A stretch of 64,000 nt of DNA, from contig JABWCL010000005.1 of the NCBI GenBank assembly GCA_013360295.1, forward strand, positions 62,001-126,000, read 5' to 3'. The position numbers and the translations under genes are program-made. The DNA comes from Ignavibacteriaceae bacterium (GTDB taxonomy: Bacteria; Bacteroidota; Ignavibacteria; Ignavibacteriales; Ignavibacteriaceae). The notes below the pieces were generated by a model. That model was not told the origin of the DNA, ran no database searches, and saw only the letters and a program-made list of their open reading frames with translations. The first letter of the stretch is position 1, and each line of letters opens with the position of its first letter. This document shows, piece by piece, positions 28,511 to 38,132 of this stretch.

Positions 28511-29425
28511 ATGAAAAAGAATTTAATTTATATCCTTGCATTACTTTCCCTGCTGATCGGCGCCTGCGACAAACCATCGCCGGTGGAACTTACTACCGGT
28601 GAGCAGCAGCCCGAAGACCCGATTGAGCTGACAATTCTCAATCAGAATCCTTCGGCTGAAATGAACAGCACCGAACCTGATTCGGGGCTTGTGTTCATTC
28701 CGCCGCCTGACCTGAGGTTTGGAGCTCACATCGTCGTGGTAAAGAGCAAAATAAAAGACGGTGATTCCGTTAAAAAAGCGAACCTTGCGCAGGGGATATT
28801 CTATGATTTATCTTCCCCGGTGAAGGATGAATCCGGAAAGATCGTTTCTTTCAAAACTCTTCCCGTGCAGTTCATCCGATTTAAGAACATCACCGCGAGG
28901 GAGGTGCAACATATCGCGCGATTCCGCCGGAACTCCCAGATTGTGGATACTCTTCTCGGCCCTAAATTTATTCTTGTGCGAAGGCCGGGACAGTTGGGTG
29001 ATCCTTTTGATTATGAACCCGGTACGGTGATCCCCATAGATATTAAGAAACATTTCTCACCGGCTGAAAGATTCAATGTGACTGCTCCGCCCGACATAAC
29101 GGGAGAAGTGGAAGTCATTACCCGAAACAACGGCGCAAAGGCCTTCAGCCTTAAGTGGGATAAACTGAACCATAATTCAATTGATATAGTCCTGAGCGGA
29201 ATATCTCTTTCTTCTTCCCGCGTGGTCCCGCTCTTCAGAATCAGGACTACCGACGACGGAGCGCTTGTGATACCCGCGAATATTATGAGGTCAATCCCCG
29301 TTTCTTATTTTAGCAAACTAGTTGTGACCTTTATCCGTCAGACTGAAAGCCTCGCGGATTTTTCTCCCGGAAGGATATATTTTCAGATACAAAGTTTAGA
29401 TAACAAAGTAATCAGTCTCAATTGA
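28511..29425 (+). CDS. Lipoprotein of unknown function
   Basis: About 304 residues; the lipobox LLIGAC ends a short signal (KKNLIYILALLSLLIGAC). I chose the internal ATG (MKKNLIY) because the 12 codons before it would spoil the signal peptide. The mature protein is beta-rich with a Pro-rich start and no family I recognise. Its TGA stop overlaps the TTG start of the next gene (TTGA), so the two are translationally coupled and probably act together at the outer membrane. Confidence 0.78.
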   Translation: MKKNLIYILALLSLLIGACDKPSPVELTTGEQQPEDPIELTILNQNPSAEMNSTEPDSGLVFIPPPDLRFGAHIVVVKSKIKDGDSVKKANLAQGIFYDLSSPVKDESGKIVSFKTLPVQFIRFKNITAREVQHIARFRRNSQIVDTLLGPKFILVRRPGQLGDPFDYEPGTVIPIDIKKHFSPAERFNVTAPPDITGEVEVITRNNGAKAFSLKWDKLNHNSIDIVLSGISLSSSRVVPLFRIRTTDDGALVIPANIMRSIPVSYFSKLVVTFIRQTESLADFSPGRIYFQIQSLDNKVISLN

Positions 29426-31407
29426 TCTCTATCGAGGGTAAATTAACATTACTGGCGCTTATGTTAGCGGTAAACTTACACGCTCAGTCCCTCGCGGGAT
29501 ATTCGGGTTATTCGACTGACAGCAGATTCAGGGATACTCCCTTTTCCTCGGTTGAGACAGGGGGATATCTTTTCCCCGTTGTTAATGATCTTGTGTTCAG
29601 CGGGTCTTTCGGAAGCGAGTTTAGCGCTCCGGCATACAACAGTATTAATTTCCTGAGCGCGGGGAAAAGATTAAACAGGCACTTTTTCTATCTGCGTTAT
29701 ACTCCCGGAATAACTAAAGAGTTTGATTTCCCGAACGCGAATTATTTTACCGGGGTTGATTCGATTGAATCCGAATTGAAAACAAAAATCAATTACAGTG
29801 AAATAGCAGGCGCGGCTTATTCATACAGCATAACTCCCACGCTTTCCGCGGGGATCAGCGTAAGGTACTTTACGCAAAAATTCCTTAACGATATAGTCGG
29901 AGTAGTTTTTACTTCTGATACACTATACCTGTTCAGTGAGAGCGAGGCGGAAAATATGAGTATGCTCAAAGCTGATATCGGGATAGGTTATTTGTGGAGT
30001 GATAATCTCAGGTTTAGTCTTCTGAGTGATAACCTTCTCACTCTTAAGGACGGGGTAATTAGTGAAATTAATAACAGGTATATAATGAAAACACCGCTGA
30101 AATTCAGATTCGCGGCACATTATCAGCCTTTAACCGGACTGAATCTGAGCGGCATAATCGGAACCGGCGGAGACTTTTACTTCAATAGTGATTACAGCCT
30201 GGACTTATTTAACGGCCGCTTATTTTTTGGAGGAGGATTTTTCAGCAGTGTATCAGGGGAGAGGCTGAACGCATTAACCATTTCAGCCGGGTTCGGAACG
30301 GAGAACTGGGGATTATCAGTTACAGGTTTTAATTATCTGAATGATGAGAATAAATTTTCTCTTATTGATTTTAATGAATCTGCGATCTCGGATATTTATC
30401 ACAACAGGTACAGTTCAAATAAACTCAACGCGGGGATATATTACAGGATCAACAGGGTACAAGAAAGATATGCGGAGATAACTGAACTCAAAATAGTCAG
30501 GAATATTTTTACTGGGCTTGGAGATATGTATCTGACCGAACCGTTTGCTATGGCGAAGGTATATAATTTTTCTGATGAAGCGATAACGCTTCGCCCCTCA
30601 TCTAAAATAGAGGGGATAAACAGTGAGCCGGTTTATTCTGAACTTGTCAGGGTTAATCCCGGGGACACAGCCCTGGTTAAGTTTTATACAATTGTTAATG
30701 AAAAAGACTTAAACGCGAATCCCCGGATTTCATCCGCGGAGTTTTCCATCTATACCTTAAATGATACTCCGGATGATACGAGGCAGATACCGGTGTTAAT
30801 TCACGGGAAAAATTCCTGGGACGGAAATGTATCAAACCTCAGATATTTTGCGCTGTCAGAAATGGATTATTCTCTTAAGTTCGCCAGGGAGATCCTCTCC
30901 GGATACAAAAATCAGCTTGACACTATCCCGCCGGCGCTTTCAGGTTATTATAAGGCCAGGATGGTTTATGATGAGGTTGTCAGAAATTTGCAGTATGTTT
31001 CCGACCCGAACGCGAATACAGACAGGGTGCAGTATCCTTCTGAGACCATTAAATTAAAAGGGGGAGACTGTGATGACCTTAGCGTGTTGTTCAGTTCTCT
31101 TTTTGAAAGTATCGGAATTGAAACCGCGTTTGTTGATTATAAATCGGAATCAGGTATCTCTCACGTTAACTTACTGTTTAATACCGGACTTGCACCGGAG
31201 TTTACCGGGCTGATAACCGAAAATGATAAAAAATATTACATAAGAAAAGACGCCGCGGGAAGGGAATATGTTTGGCTCCCGCTTGAAGCCACAATATTAA
31301 AAGGATTTGATCACGCGTGGGAGACGGGATCAGAAAAGTTTTATGAAGAAGCGATATCCGGTTACGGATTATTAAAGAATAAAGTTGAAATTATCGAAGT
31401 TTATTAA
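29422..31407 (+). CDS. Outer-membrane beta-barrel fused to a transglutaminase-like domain
   Basis: 661 residues. A signal peptide ends in LHAQ. Residues 25-330 are alternating amphipathic strands rich in Gly, Tyr and Phe, as in PorV/PorQ-type barrels (for example NYFTGVDSIESELKTKINYS and GIGYLWSDNLRFSLLSDN). A beta-rich linker follows. The last 170 residues form a papain-fold transglutaminase-like domain: nucleophile in KGGDCDDLS (Cys about 550), His in SHVNLLF (about 581), and WLPLEAT where the usual Asp is Glu. The start is TTG, fixed by the signal peptide. It could be a surface protease or crosslinker displayed by a barrel; the function is not established. Confidence 0.78.
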   Translation: MISIEGKLTLLALMLAVNLHAQSLAGYSGYSTDSRFRDTPFSSVETGGYLFPVVNDLVFSGSFGSEFSAPAYNSINFLSAGKRLNRHFFYLRYTPGITKEFDFPNANYFTGVDSIESELKTKINYSEIAGAAYSYSITPTLSAGISVRYFTQKFLNDIVGVVFTSDTLYLFSESEAENMSMLKADIGIGYLWSDNLRFSLLSDNLLTLKDGVISEINNRYIMKTPLKFRFAAHYQPLTGLNLSGIIGTGGDFYFNSDYSLDLFNGRLFFGGGFFSSVSGERLNALTISAGFGTENWGLSVTGFNYLNDENKFSLIDFNESAISDIYHNRYSSNKLNAGIYYRINRVQERYAEITELKIVRNIFTGLGDMYLTEPFAMAKVYNFSDEAITLRPSSKIEGINSEPVYSELVRVNPGDTALVKFYTIVNEKDLNANPRISSAEFSIYTLNDTPDDTRQIPVLIHGKNSWDGNVSNLRYFALSEMDYSLKFAREILSGYKNQLDTIPPALSGYYKARMVYDEVVRNLQYVSDPNANTDRVQYPSETIKLKGGDCDDLSVLFSSLFESIGIETAFVDYKSESGISHVNLLFNTGLAPEFTGLITENDKKYYIRKDAAGREYVWLPLEATILKGFDHAWETGSEKFYEEAISGYGLLKNKVEIIEVY

Positions 31408-31418
31408 AGGAAAATAAA

Positions 31419-32102
31419 ATGAAATTACTCATCACATTACTGTTATGCGCACCGCTTGTTTTCGGCCAGGTTTACAGAGTGGAAAACGTTACCGGTAAGG
31501 TAAAGGCGCTCATAGGCGCGTCAGAGTCCTGGGTAGACGTTCAGCCGGGTATGGAACTTAAACCCACGACAATGATAATGACCGACGCCAGTTCAACCAT
31601 TTCGGTTTCGGGCGAGTCAGTACGGTTTACCCTCAGGCCTTCGGCGGTATTAAACGTAGGCAGTATTAAGAAAATGACTCTCGATGATCTGCTTCTGGCG
31701 CTCGCGCTGGAGGAGATTTTAACCGCGCCACGGAAGGAAGATAACGGGAAAGCAAGAAATACCGTAATCTACGGAGCGCCCGCGGGAAAAGCTGTACCGG
31801 GTAGTAAATCGCTTGATGAACTTGGACAGTTGAAACTGAACGGTGCCCGGCAGTTAGCGGAAAACGGCTTTGAAAATTCCGGATTAGTCGCGGCGAAAGA
31901 AACATTCAGGCAGTACCCCGGAACCAGGGCGCGCATCTCTGACAGGTTGTACTTTGCCGACCTGCTCTATTCGATGAAACTGAATGAAGAAGCGTACTCG
32001 GAGTATAATGAGATACTGAAGCTGAAAGTATCGGCAGAGGAGAGAAGAGTAATTACCGAAAAGCTGGGGGAGATAAAAAAGAAACTGTCGGGATTAAATT
32101 AA
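31419..32102 (+). CDS. Secreted FecR-like protein
   Basis: 227 residues with a signal peptide (KLLITLLLCAPLVFGQ). Residues 18-90 follow the FecR-type pattern of a small beta-domain that gives the 'WVDVQPGMELKPTTMI...TDASSTISVSG' course, known from periplasmic FecR-like proteins. The second half is helical, with two TPR-like helix pairs (FADLLYSMKLNEEAYSEYNEIL). A ribosome site (AAAGGAAA) precedes the ATG. It is the last gene of the envelope operon and is likely a periplasmic partner of the barrel protein. Confidence 0.75.
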   Translation: MKLLITLLLCAPLVFGQVYRVENVTGKVKALIGASESWVDVQPGMELKPTTMIMTDASSTISVSGESVRFTLRPSAVLNVGSIKKMTLDDLLLALALEEILTAPRKEDNGKARNTVIYGAPAGKAVPGSKSLDELGQLKLNGARQLAENGFENSGLVAAKETFRQYPGTRARISDRLYFADLLYSMKLNEEAYSEYNEILKLKVSAEERRVITEKLGEIKKKLSGLN

Positions 32103-32111
32103 TTCACCGGG

Positions 32112-32438
32112 TCAGTATTTTCCGAAGAAGCTTGTAATATCAAAGTAGTAATCATAGCGGGTCCCATTGGAAAGCACAATTTCGACCTGTTCTATCTGGC
32201 GGGAGTTTACCTTTAATTGGCGCCTGCCGGTTACCTTCCAGTCAATATCCTTCCGCCCGAATTCCTGCGCGAGGATATCGTTTTCAGCGGGCGCTCCATA
32301 AAGCGTGGAAGACGCCTTGATGATAACGGCATCATCTACGGATGCACCGTTCCCTCCTCCGATCAGGACGAGGCTTTTATCATCATCGATACTAAAGTGA
32401 TGAGAGTTCATTAAATATATTTTAAAGTGGTTACGCAT
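32112..32438 (-). CDS. Small hypothetical protein
   Basis: Up to 108 residues; an internal ATG nine codons in (MNSHHFSIDD) is also possible. It is a small beta-rich protein with no signal or membrane segment and no recognised domain. Its proposed first ATG lies 6 bp after the stop of a 50-codon open stretch that looks like the C-terminal end of another host gene, so it may be the distal gene of an operon whose first gene was cut by the island next to it. Confidence 0.55.
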   Translation of the reverse strand: MRNHFKIYLMNSHHFSIDDDKSLVLIGGGNGASVDDAVIIKASSTLYGAPAENDILAQEFGRKDIDWKVTGRRQLKVNSRQIEQVEIVLSNGTRYDYYFDITSFFGKY

Positions 32439-32444
32439 TAATAT

Positions 32445-32606
32445 TCAAATTTTTTCCATAATTGGCAAGTCAAAAGAGATAAATGATATATTTTCGCCCG
32501 CGAAATCCGCCTTTGGTGCCGTAAAAGATACATTCCGGTAATATCCCCGGGCAACGAACAATACAGCAGACAGAATGTTGCTCCCTGACTTCCATTTTTC
32601 GCTTCA
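32445..32606 (-). pseudogene. Possible C-terminal remnant of a host gene at the island edge
   Basis: An open minus-strand stretch of about 50 codons, without a convincing start, ends in TGA just before the small hypothetical gene. The translation (VARGYYRNVSFTAP, then FAGENISFISFDLP near the end) and its GC-rich codons look host-like, while the sequence to the right turns AT-rich. I read it as the surviving 3' end of a gene broken by island insertion. It is short, so chance is not excluded. Confidence 0.35.
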
Positions 32607-32621
32607 GTAAAATGAGGAAGA

Positions 32622-32636
32622 CTATACAGCGTATAG
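32622..32636. promoter_or_regulatory. Palindrome CTATAC-AGC-GTATAG
   Basis: A perfect 6-bp inverted repeat with a 3-bp centre lies next to an AGGAGG box and a 17-codon TTG-started reading frame (32648). It may be an operator or just an edge scar; nothing nearby decides it. Confidence 0.3.
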
Positions 32637-32722
32637 GAGGCTTAAACTTGAACCCTCCGTGCCGGAATCCCCATAAGGCACCGAACGCCCAGCAGTGCTA
32701 AAAAGATTATTAGGTTTGCAAA

Positions 32723-32863
32723 ACAGGCTATTTTACCCGTGACGGTGTTGAGAGGTCGGGGCTTATTAAAAGCGGGCGGGTGATGAATTATCCTGCTTTC
32801 CCTGCAGAGTAATGCTGTTCCGCGTTAGGCACTGGTAAAATAACCTTCGTTGCAGGAGAATAA
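32723..32863 (+). repeat. 141-bp repeat, copy 1 (left of the nuclease gene)
   Basis: It matches the second copy at 129 of 141 positions with no gap, and weaker similarity continues to about 32951. An inner 120-bp unit is bounded by the inverted repeat GGCTATTTTACC (32726) and GGTAAAATAACC (32834). It contains a GTTAGGC box as in integron core sites, but the matching inverse core is missing. It may be a recombination site, a small non-autonomous element or a structured RNA. Confidence 0.85.
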
Positions 32864-33065
32864 TTATTCTAATTAAGAAGTCTAACATACATATAAAAAA
32901 GCGCTTGCCTCTATATCTGACTAATATTATATTTGTTTGATAAAAAATGCATAACAGGAAAAAGCCAACCCTATTTGCAGGCACATTGCAAAATCTTCTC
33001 GAGCCAAGGCTTTGTCATAGATTGCAATCTTCCTGATACAAACTAATAATCGAGAATGAACCATT

Positions 33066-34004
33066 ATGTATTATAGAGAATCTGAGCGGGAAAAAGCCCT
33101 AAGAATCAGAGATGAATTCTTCAAAGACCCCGGTTATGGTGAACATCTAAAATATAAGTATCCTTATGTTTTAGAGCAAGCGGAGAAAAACCTATGGACA
33201 AAAATCCGAGAGGAAGCTATTAAATATTTTGCTGATAATAAAATAGTCTGGTGGCCTGGTGCAACGGAACCATCAGGACATCTTCTATCTTCGCAGGTTT
33301 CATGTGTCAATCATTTGTTTTTTTTAAGAAATGACAAAGCTGCTGCTCTTAAGATTTTGCAAAATTTAAATCCTGATTTCACGGAGGTTTGCCCTGACTT
33401 TGAAAATGGTTATATCGGTTTTGAAGTAGTGAGTAAACACAGTTATCTTAGAGAAGTTGTAGATGAGCAAGTTCAAACAAGAGGGGCTAACTGCACTTCA
33501 GTTGATGCAATGATGACCGGGAAATTAAAGGACGGCAAGAAAATTAAAGTTCTTATTGAATGGAAATACACTGAACATTATTCTAAATCTAATAAGTCGG
33601 AAGGATCAAGAGGGACAACCAGGAAAAGCAGATATGACGCGCTAATTGATGACAAGAATTCTCCAATAAATAGAACCGTAAGCATCGACAACTTATATTA
33701 CGAGCCATTTTATCAAATTATGCGACAAACCTTATTGGCTTGGCAAATGACCAAAAACAAAGAAAATGAATTAAATGCCGATGATTGGTTGCATTATGAT
33801 GTGATTCCAGAGAACAACTTAAATCTTCGATATCAGGTTCCGGCACCTGATTTGCTACAAACTGGGATTGAAGAGGCATGGAAATCTCAACTCAAAGAAC
33901 CACAAAAATATAACGTAATCACTCCTCAAAAACTGCTGAAACCTATTATTGTTGACCTTAAATATCGTAGATTAATTAACTACCTGAATTATAGGTATTG
34001 GTAA
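33066..34004 (+). CDS. Putative PD-(D/E)XK restriction endonuclease (PGN_0703-like)
   Basis: 312 residues. A nuclease core is readable as Asp 147 (SVDAMM), then a beta-strand ending LIEWKYTEH with Glu 165 and Lys 167, the D...ExK arrangement of the PD-(D/E)XK fold. The segment SSQVSCVNHLFFLRND upstream is typical, as I recall it, of the 'PGN_0703 family putative restriction endonuclease'. It lies alone between two 141-bp repeats and may pair with the DNA methyltransferase of the next operon or be an orphan. Codon use is more AT-rich than host genes, in keeping with transfer. Confidence 0.72.
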   Translation: MYYRESEREKALRIRDEFFKDPGYGEHLKYKYPYVLEQAEKNLWTKIREEAIKYFADNKIVWWPGATEPSGHLLSSQVSCVNHLFFLRNDKAAALKILQNLNPDFTEVCPDFENGYIGFEVVSKHSYLREVVDEQVQTRGANCTSVDAMMTGKLKDGKKIKVLIEWKYTEHYSKSNKSEGSRGTTRKSRYDALIDDKNSPINRTVSIDNLYYEPFYQIMRQTLLAWQMTKNKENELNADDWLHYDVIPENNLNLRYQVPAPDLLQTGIEEAWKSQLKEPQKYNVITPQKLLKPIIVDLKYRRLINYLNYRYW

Positions 34005-34628
34005 TTTGCTTACTATGGGAAAAAAGTACAGGCTATTTTACCTGTAACGGTGTTGAGAGGTCGGGGCTTATTGAAAGTGGGCGGGTGATAAATTATCGTG
34101 CTTGCCGTGCAGAGTACTGTTGTTCCGCGTTAGGCACTAGTAAAATAACCTTCGTTGCATGAGAATAACTTTTCACGAAAACAGGTTAAGATCTTTGTTA
34201 AAAAGCTCTTGCTTCTTCATTTGGCTGTTATTATCTTTCTATGAGAAAATGCGTTTATTATGCAGAAAATACAATTTTTAAAGTAACTCTTACGCAAATT
34301 TGTGTAAAAAAAGTTAGGTGCAAGTGTAGCCGAAAACACAATAACCATCAAGAGACAGACAATTTAAAGAAAAGGTAAACCAATTTGACAAGTGACCAAA
34401 AGATAGACTATTTCCTGAGCGAACAACTAGCAAACCGTCACGCCTTGCCGACTCCAATGTATTTTTTATTTTTTCGCACCACACTTTTTAATTCAATTTT
34501 ATCCCGCCACACAACCGGCACATTTGGTTTTGCGCTGCCCGCAAGCCAACTCCTTAGTAAAACTAAAAAGCCATTTTGGCTATAATACCAGCAAAAATGA
34601 ATAAATTTAACAACAAGAAATTGATGAT
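34005..34628. other. Spacer with second 141-bp repeat and no supported gene
   Basis: About 620 bp. The repeat copy occupies the first quarter. Downstream is an imperfect hairpin (TTACGCAAA/TTTGTGTAA near 34289-34306), followed by GTTAGGT. The 66-codon reading frame inside has no ribosome site and a composition unlike a protein, so I do not call it. The promoter of the HerA operon is presumably here, but no clear box was found. Confidence 0.4.
34028..34168 (+). repeat. 141-bp repeat, copy 2 (right of the nuclease gene)
   Basis: Same orientation as copy 1, with twelve substitutions and no insertion. Weaker similarity runs on to about 34255. In this copy the right inverted-repeat arm is AGTAAAATAACC, one more mismatch. 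The two copies enclose the PD-(D/E)XK gene as a 1.2-kb cassette-like unit. Confidence 0.85.
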
Positions 34629-36734
34629 ATGAGCATAGAACAAGGACTTAACTCAAGACGAGAAGACGACAAGCAGGTTGAAAGCCAGCAATGGTTTCAA
34701 AAGCTGATTCAAGCAGACCAGTATGTTGGTGACATCTACTCTATCAACTATGAGACGGCAAGGGTAATCATTCACGAATTTTACAGAGAAAAAGTCGGTG
34801 GAATACCAAGTTTAAGTTTTCTGATTGCGACAAGAGTTGACCCGAGCAAGACAGACATTGACTTTAAAAAGGAAGATGCTTCATTTGTTCTTTTGCGTGT
34901 AATGGATGCAGCGGCATTGCCACAAGACAAAGAAGCTGAAAGGATAAGGGTTGAAACAGCTCAAAGGATAAGCGGAGAAACTGAAAAACATTGGGATGAC
35001 GCAGGTTCGATGGACTTGCGAACAAAAAACATTCTTGGTTTTGCAGGGGTTCAATGCCGAATCATTGGAACATTCTTTCTCGAAGAAAATGGAAACAATG
35101 GTGAAGCTCCACTAAACCTTAAATTTGGTAGCGACATTTCTAATTACTACCCAAACAGGGGATTGAAAGTATATAAGCCTAATGGAAAAGCACTTGAACA
35201 AATCGTAAATTACGCTGACCCGTCAAGCATTCAGGCTCACATTGAAAAATATGGAAATACTGAAAGAGTTAAACTTGGGTTTGTTCGCTATGCTTCAACA
35301 AATCGTAAGTATCAGCAAATTGATGATGTCCCTGTTTACATTTACCCTGCGGACTTGCTATCTCAAAAATCTGCATTGTTCGGTATGACCAGAACAGGTA
35401 AATCAAACACTACGAAAATTATCGCCAAATCAGTATTTGAATTACGAACAAATGAAAATCCAAATGATAGACCACTACGAATAGGTCAAATTATTTTTGA
35501 CCCTAATGGTGAGTATGCAAACGAAAATGTTCAAGACAATAATTCCGCACTAAAGAATGTTTGGCAACTACTTCCAAATGGCGTAAAAGCCAATGAAGTT
35601 GTAACCTATGGAATAACACGTCATCCAAACGACCCTGACAGAACCTTAATGCTTCTAAACTTCTTTGAAACAAGTAACACACAGATTGGAAAAAGTATAA
35701 TTGATAGCATCTTATCAGAAGATAGCACTAATTACATCAAACAATTTTGCCAAGTAAGCTTTGATGAACCTGACCCAAATGACCGAAGTGCAACTACACG
35801 TTATAACAGACGATTATTAGCCTATCGTTCAGTATTAGCCAGAGCAGGTTTTCAAGTTCCTCCAAATTTAAGGGCAAGCACAAGGGGTTTATTTAATCAA
35901 GACTTGATTACTGCCCTTCAAACAGGAAGAAATAATAATCCACCAACTCCTGAGTATGTTTCAGCAGCTCAAGTATTCTCAAATCTAAATCCTGCTTGGG
36001 GGCAACTTGCTAATGCTTTTGAAGCATTAGATAAATTCATTCGAGATAGCAGTAGCAATTACACCACATTTGAAAATGCCTATGTAAGTCGTCCGAATGG
36101 TTCAGGCGACAGATGGGCTGATGAAGATTTGAAAAAAATCATTGGCATTTTTCAATATCCCAACGGAACAAGAAAGATCGGTAAAGCGGCAGAACAACAT
36201 AGTGCCGACACAACAAGTGATTACGCTGAAGATATTTACAACCACCTTGTTCAAGGTAAATTGGTAATAATTGACCAGTCAAGTGGTGAACCCGAACTCA
36301 ACAAATCTTCTGCGACCAGAATAATGACAAAGATTTTCAAAGAAAATCAAAGAAAATTTGTTCAAGGCGAAACTAACATTCCTGAGATTTTAGTCTATGT
36401 TGAAGAAGCCCATAATATTTTACCCGCAGGTAATGATTTAGATTTATCTGACATTTGGGTAAGAACTGCCAAAGAAGGTTCTAAGTATCGAATTGGAATG
36501 GTATACGCTACACAAGAAGTGAGCAGTATTCAAAAGAACATCTTAAAAAACACTGCTAATTGGTTTATCAGTCACTTGAACAATACAGATGAGACAAAAG
36601 AACTTTGCAAGTATTACGACTTTGCAGACTTTGAACCATCAATAAGGCGAGCACAAGACAAGGGATTTTTAAGAGTAAAAACATTAAGTAACCTATTTGT
36701 CATTCCTGTTCAGGTTGACAAGTTTGAAGTTTAA
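34629..36734 (+). CDS. HerA-like hexameric ATPase/translocase
   Basis: 701 residues. An N-terminal beta-barrel-like region (about 20-200, with [20 protein letters not shown]) precedes a FtsK/HerA ATPase. Walker A is [10 protein letters not shown] at about 252-261, a first acidic strand is [10 protein letters not shown], and Walker B is [10 protein letters not shown] with Glu near 592. A TQ sensor (YATQEVSSI) and a final Arg-rich stretch follow. HerA proteins pump DNA and partner with NurA nucleases in archaeal end resection and in several bacterial defence systems. The NurA-like gene follows after 12 bp. Confidence 0.9.
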   Translation: MSIEQGLNSRREDDKQVESQQWFQKLIQADQYVGDIYSINYETARVIIHEFYREKVGGIPSLSFLIATRVDPSKTDIDFKKEDASFVLLRVMDAAALPQDKEAERIRVETAQRISGETEKHWDDAGSMDLRTKNILGFAGVQCRIIGTFFLEENGNNGEAPLNLKFGSDISNYYPNRGLKVYKPNGKALEQIVNYADPSSIQAHIEKYGNTERVKLGFVRYASTNRKYQQIDDVPVYIYPADLLSQKSALFGMTRTGKSNTTKIIAKSVFELRTNENPNDRPLRIGQIIFDPNGEYANENVQDNNSALKNVWQLLPNGVKANEVVTYGITRHPNDPDRTLMLLNFFETSNTQIGKSIIDSILSEDSTNYIKQFCQVSFDEPDPNDRSATTRYNRRLLAYRSVLARAGFQVPPNLRASTRGLFNQDLITALQTGRNNNPPTPEYVSAAQVFSNLNPAWGQLANAFEALDKFIRDSSSNYTTFENAYVSRPNGSGDRWADEDLKKIIGIFQYPNGTRKIGKAAEQHSADTTSDYAEDIYNHLVQGKLVIIDQSSGEPELNKSSATRIMTKIFKENQRKFVQGETNIPEILVYVEEAHNILPAGNDLDLSDIWVRTAKEGSKYRIGMVYATQEVSSIQKNILKNTANWFISHLNNTDETKELCKYYDFADFEPSIRRAQDKGFLRVKTLSNLFVIPVQVDKFEV

Positions 36735-36746
36735 AGCACTATCATT

Positions 36747-38132
36747 ATGAGTTTTGAAGGAGAATTTGCCAGTTACGAGCCTTTAAGACGGTTACTTGAT
36801 AGTGAAAAAGTTAAAGCACTTCAAAACCGACTTAAAATAAGGCAACAAGAAGAAGAAACAGAAGACTTTGAAGGTTCAATAGTCAAAAAATCTGATTTGA
36901 CTGAAAGCACATTGCAACCTGATTTAGTTCTTGCAATTGATGGAAGCAATTTAGCTGCTAAAGCAGAAAACGGATTTCCCGGTGCTGAATTTGGCTACAT
37001 TACAATAGCTTCTGTTTTAATTGACTTAAAGTTAATTGGAGAGTTAGAAAAAAAGGAATTTGTAGAACCAAAGAAATTTCGGGAAACTGAGAAGGCATCA
37101 ACTATTGAAAGTGTTTTTCCCGGCTGTAATGTAATTCTTGATAGAGAAAAGAATGCCAAATCTTCTTTAAGGAGAGCTTTGTTTGAAGAGTTACGAAACA
37201 ACACCATTTTCACAGATGGGGAAACTTTGCTTGACACTTACGAGCATCTTTTTACAATAAAACGGGAGCATTTTAAAGAAAAGAATTTACCAAGAAGTCC
37301 AATTGAAGGAGTTGAAGAAGAAATGACATATGACTTTGGGGAATATACTTGTCCTCATTCAGGTGAGCCGCTTTTCTCAACTGATGCTTTACGTTTACAC
37401 GAACTTATGAACCCAGGCGGGAGTAATGGTGAAATGTTTGGACAAATAATGTCCACTCTTGAAAAACTTTGGCTTGTTCATATTCTTAGAGCATTTGAAC
37501 GCAAAGGTTGGCTGGCAACACTTCGGAGAGTTGCTTTTATAATGGATGGCCCTTTAGCTGTGTTCAGCACTTCATCTTGGTTGACGAAAGTTATTAGCCA
37601 CGAATTAACCCGCCTAAATGACCTTCAAAGGAAAGTAAACGGGCAAGACCTTCTTATAATTGGAATTGAAAAATCAGGAACATTTTTTGATCACTTTATT
37701 GAAATTGATACTACCAAAGACGGAGTAACAGACAAGTTTCCAAAGCAATCAGCCCTGCTTTTGAATGATGGTTACATAAAAAGAAATATCATATTTTCTG
37801 AAAGTTCTAAACCATACGGACAAGACACCTATTTTGGCAGAAAACTGTTCTATAAAGCAGCATCAGGTCAAAAGATTGTTGCCGTTATAGCTATACTTAG
37901 AAGTTTTGCCTCTAATCAAGAATACAAAGATTATTTAGAATCAAGTGATCCATCAAACTTTACGAGATTAGCAGATGTTATGAACATACTCGACCAGCTT
38001 GTGTCAAGCAGATATCCTAATTCAGTTTCACCATTAGTTTCAGCACACGCAGAAGCAGCTATCCCATTGAACTTAGGCAAACGAATATTTGAAGATATAG
38101 CAAGAGAAATCAGAGAGAAATCAAAAGAATGA
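36747..38132 (+). CDS. NurA-domain nuclease
   Basis: 461 residues. The NurA fold is suggested by LVLAIDGSNLAAK (Asp 65), then FIMDGPLAVF (Asp 267) and the strand LLIIGIEKSGTF, the spaced acidic positions of this RNase H-like family. Family members are Mn-dependent 5'-to-3' nucleases driven by HerA. The protein is longer than archaeal NurA (about 330-350) because of a N-terminal extension and an insertion around 130-220. It overlaps the methyltransferase gene by four bases, so the two are translated together. Confidence 0.82.
   Translation: MSFEGEFASYEPLRRLLDSEKVKALQNRLKIRQQEEETEDFEGSIVKKSDLTESTLQPDLVLAIDGSNLAAKAENGFPGAEFGYITIASVLIDLKLIGELEKKEFVEPKKFRETEKASTIESVFPGCNVILDREKNAKSSLRRALFEELRNNTIFTDGETLLDTYEHLFTIKREHFKEKNLPRSPIEGVEEEMTYDFGEYTCPHSGEPLFSTDALRLHELMNPGGSNGEMFGQIMSTLEKLWLVHILRAFERKGWLATLRRVAFIMDGPLAVFSTSSWLTKVISHELTRLNDLQRKVNGQDLLIIGIEKSGTFFDHFIEIDTTKDGVTDKFPKQSALLLNDGYIKRNIIFSESSKPYGQDTYFGRKLFYKAASGQKIVAVIAILRSFASNQEYKDYLESSDPSNFTRLADVMNILDQLVSSRYPNSVSPLVSAHAEAAIPLNLGKRIFEDIAREIREKSKE

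Noticed and set aside
32766-32984. Minus-strand ORF overlapping repeat copy 1
   Set aside because: Lies over the 141-bp repeat, whose second copy has no matching ORF of similar content.
32723-34168. Integron attC sites
   Set aside because: A GTTAGGC box is present but the inverse core RYYYAAC at the other end is missing in both copies, and no integrase is in the window.
34385-34585. 66-codon ORF upstream of herA
   Set aside because: No ribosome site, composition unlike its neighbours; more likely decayed spacer.
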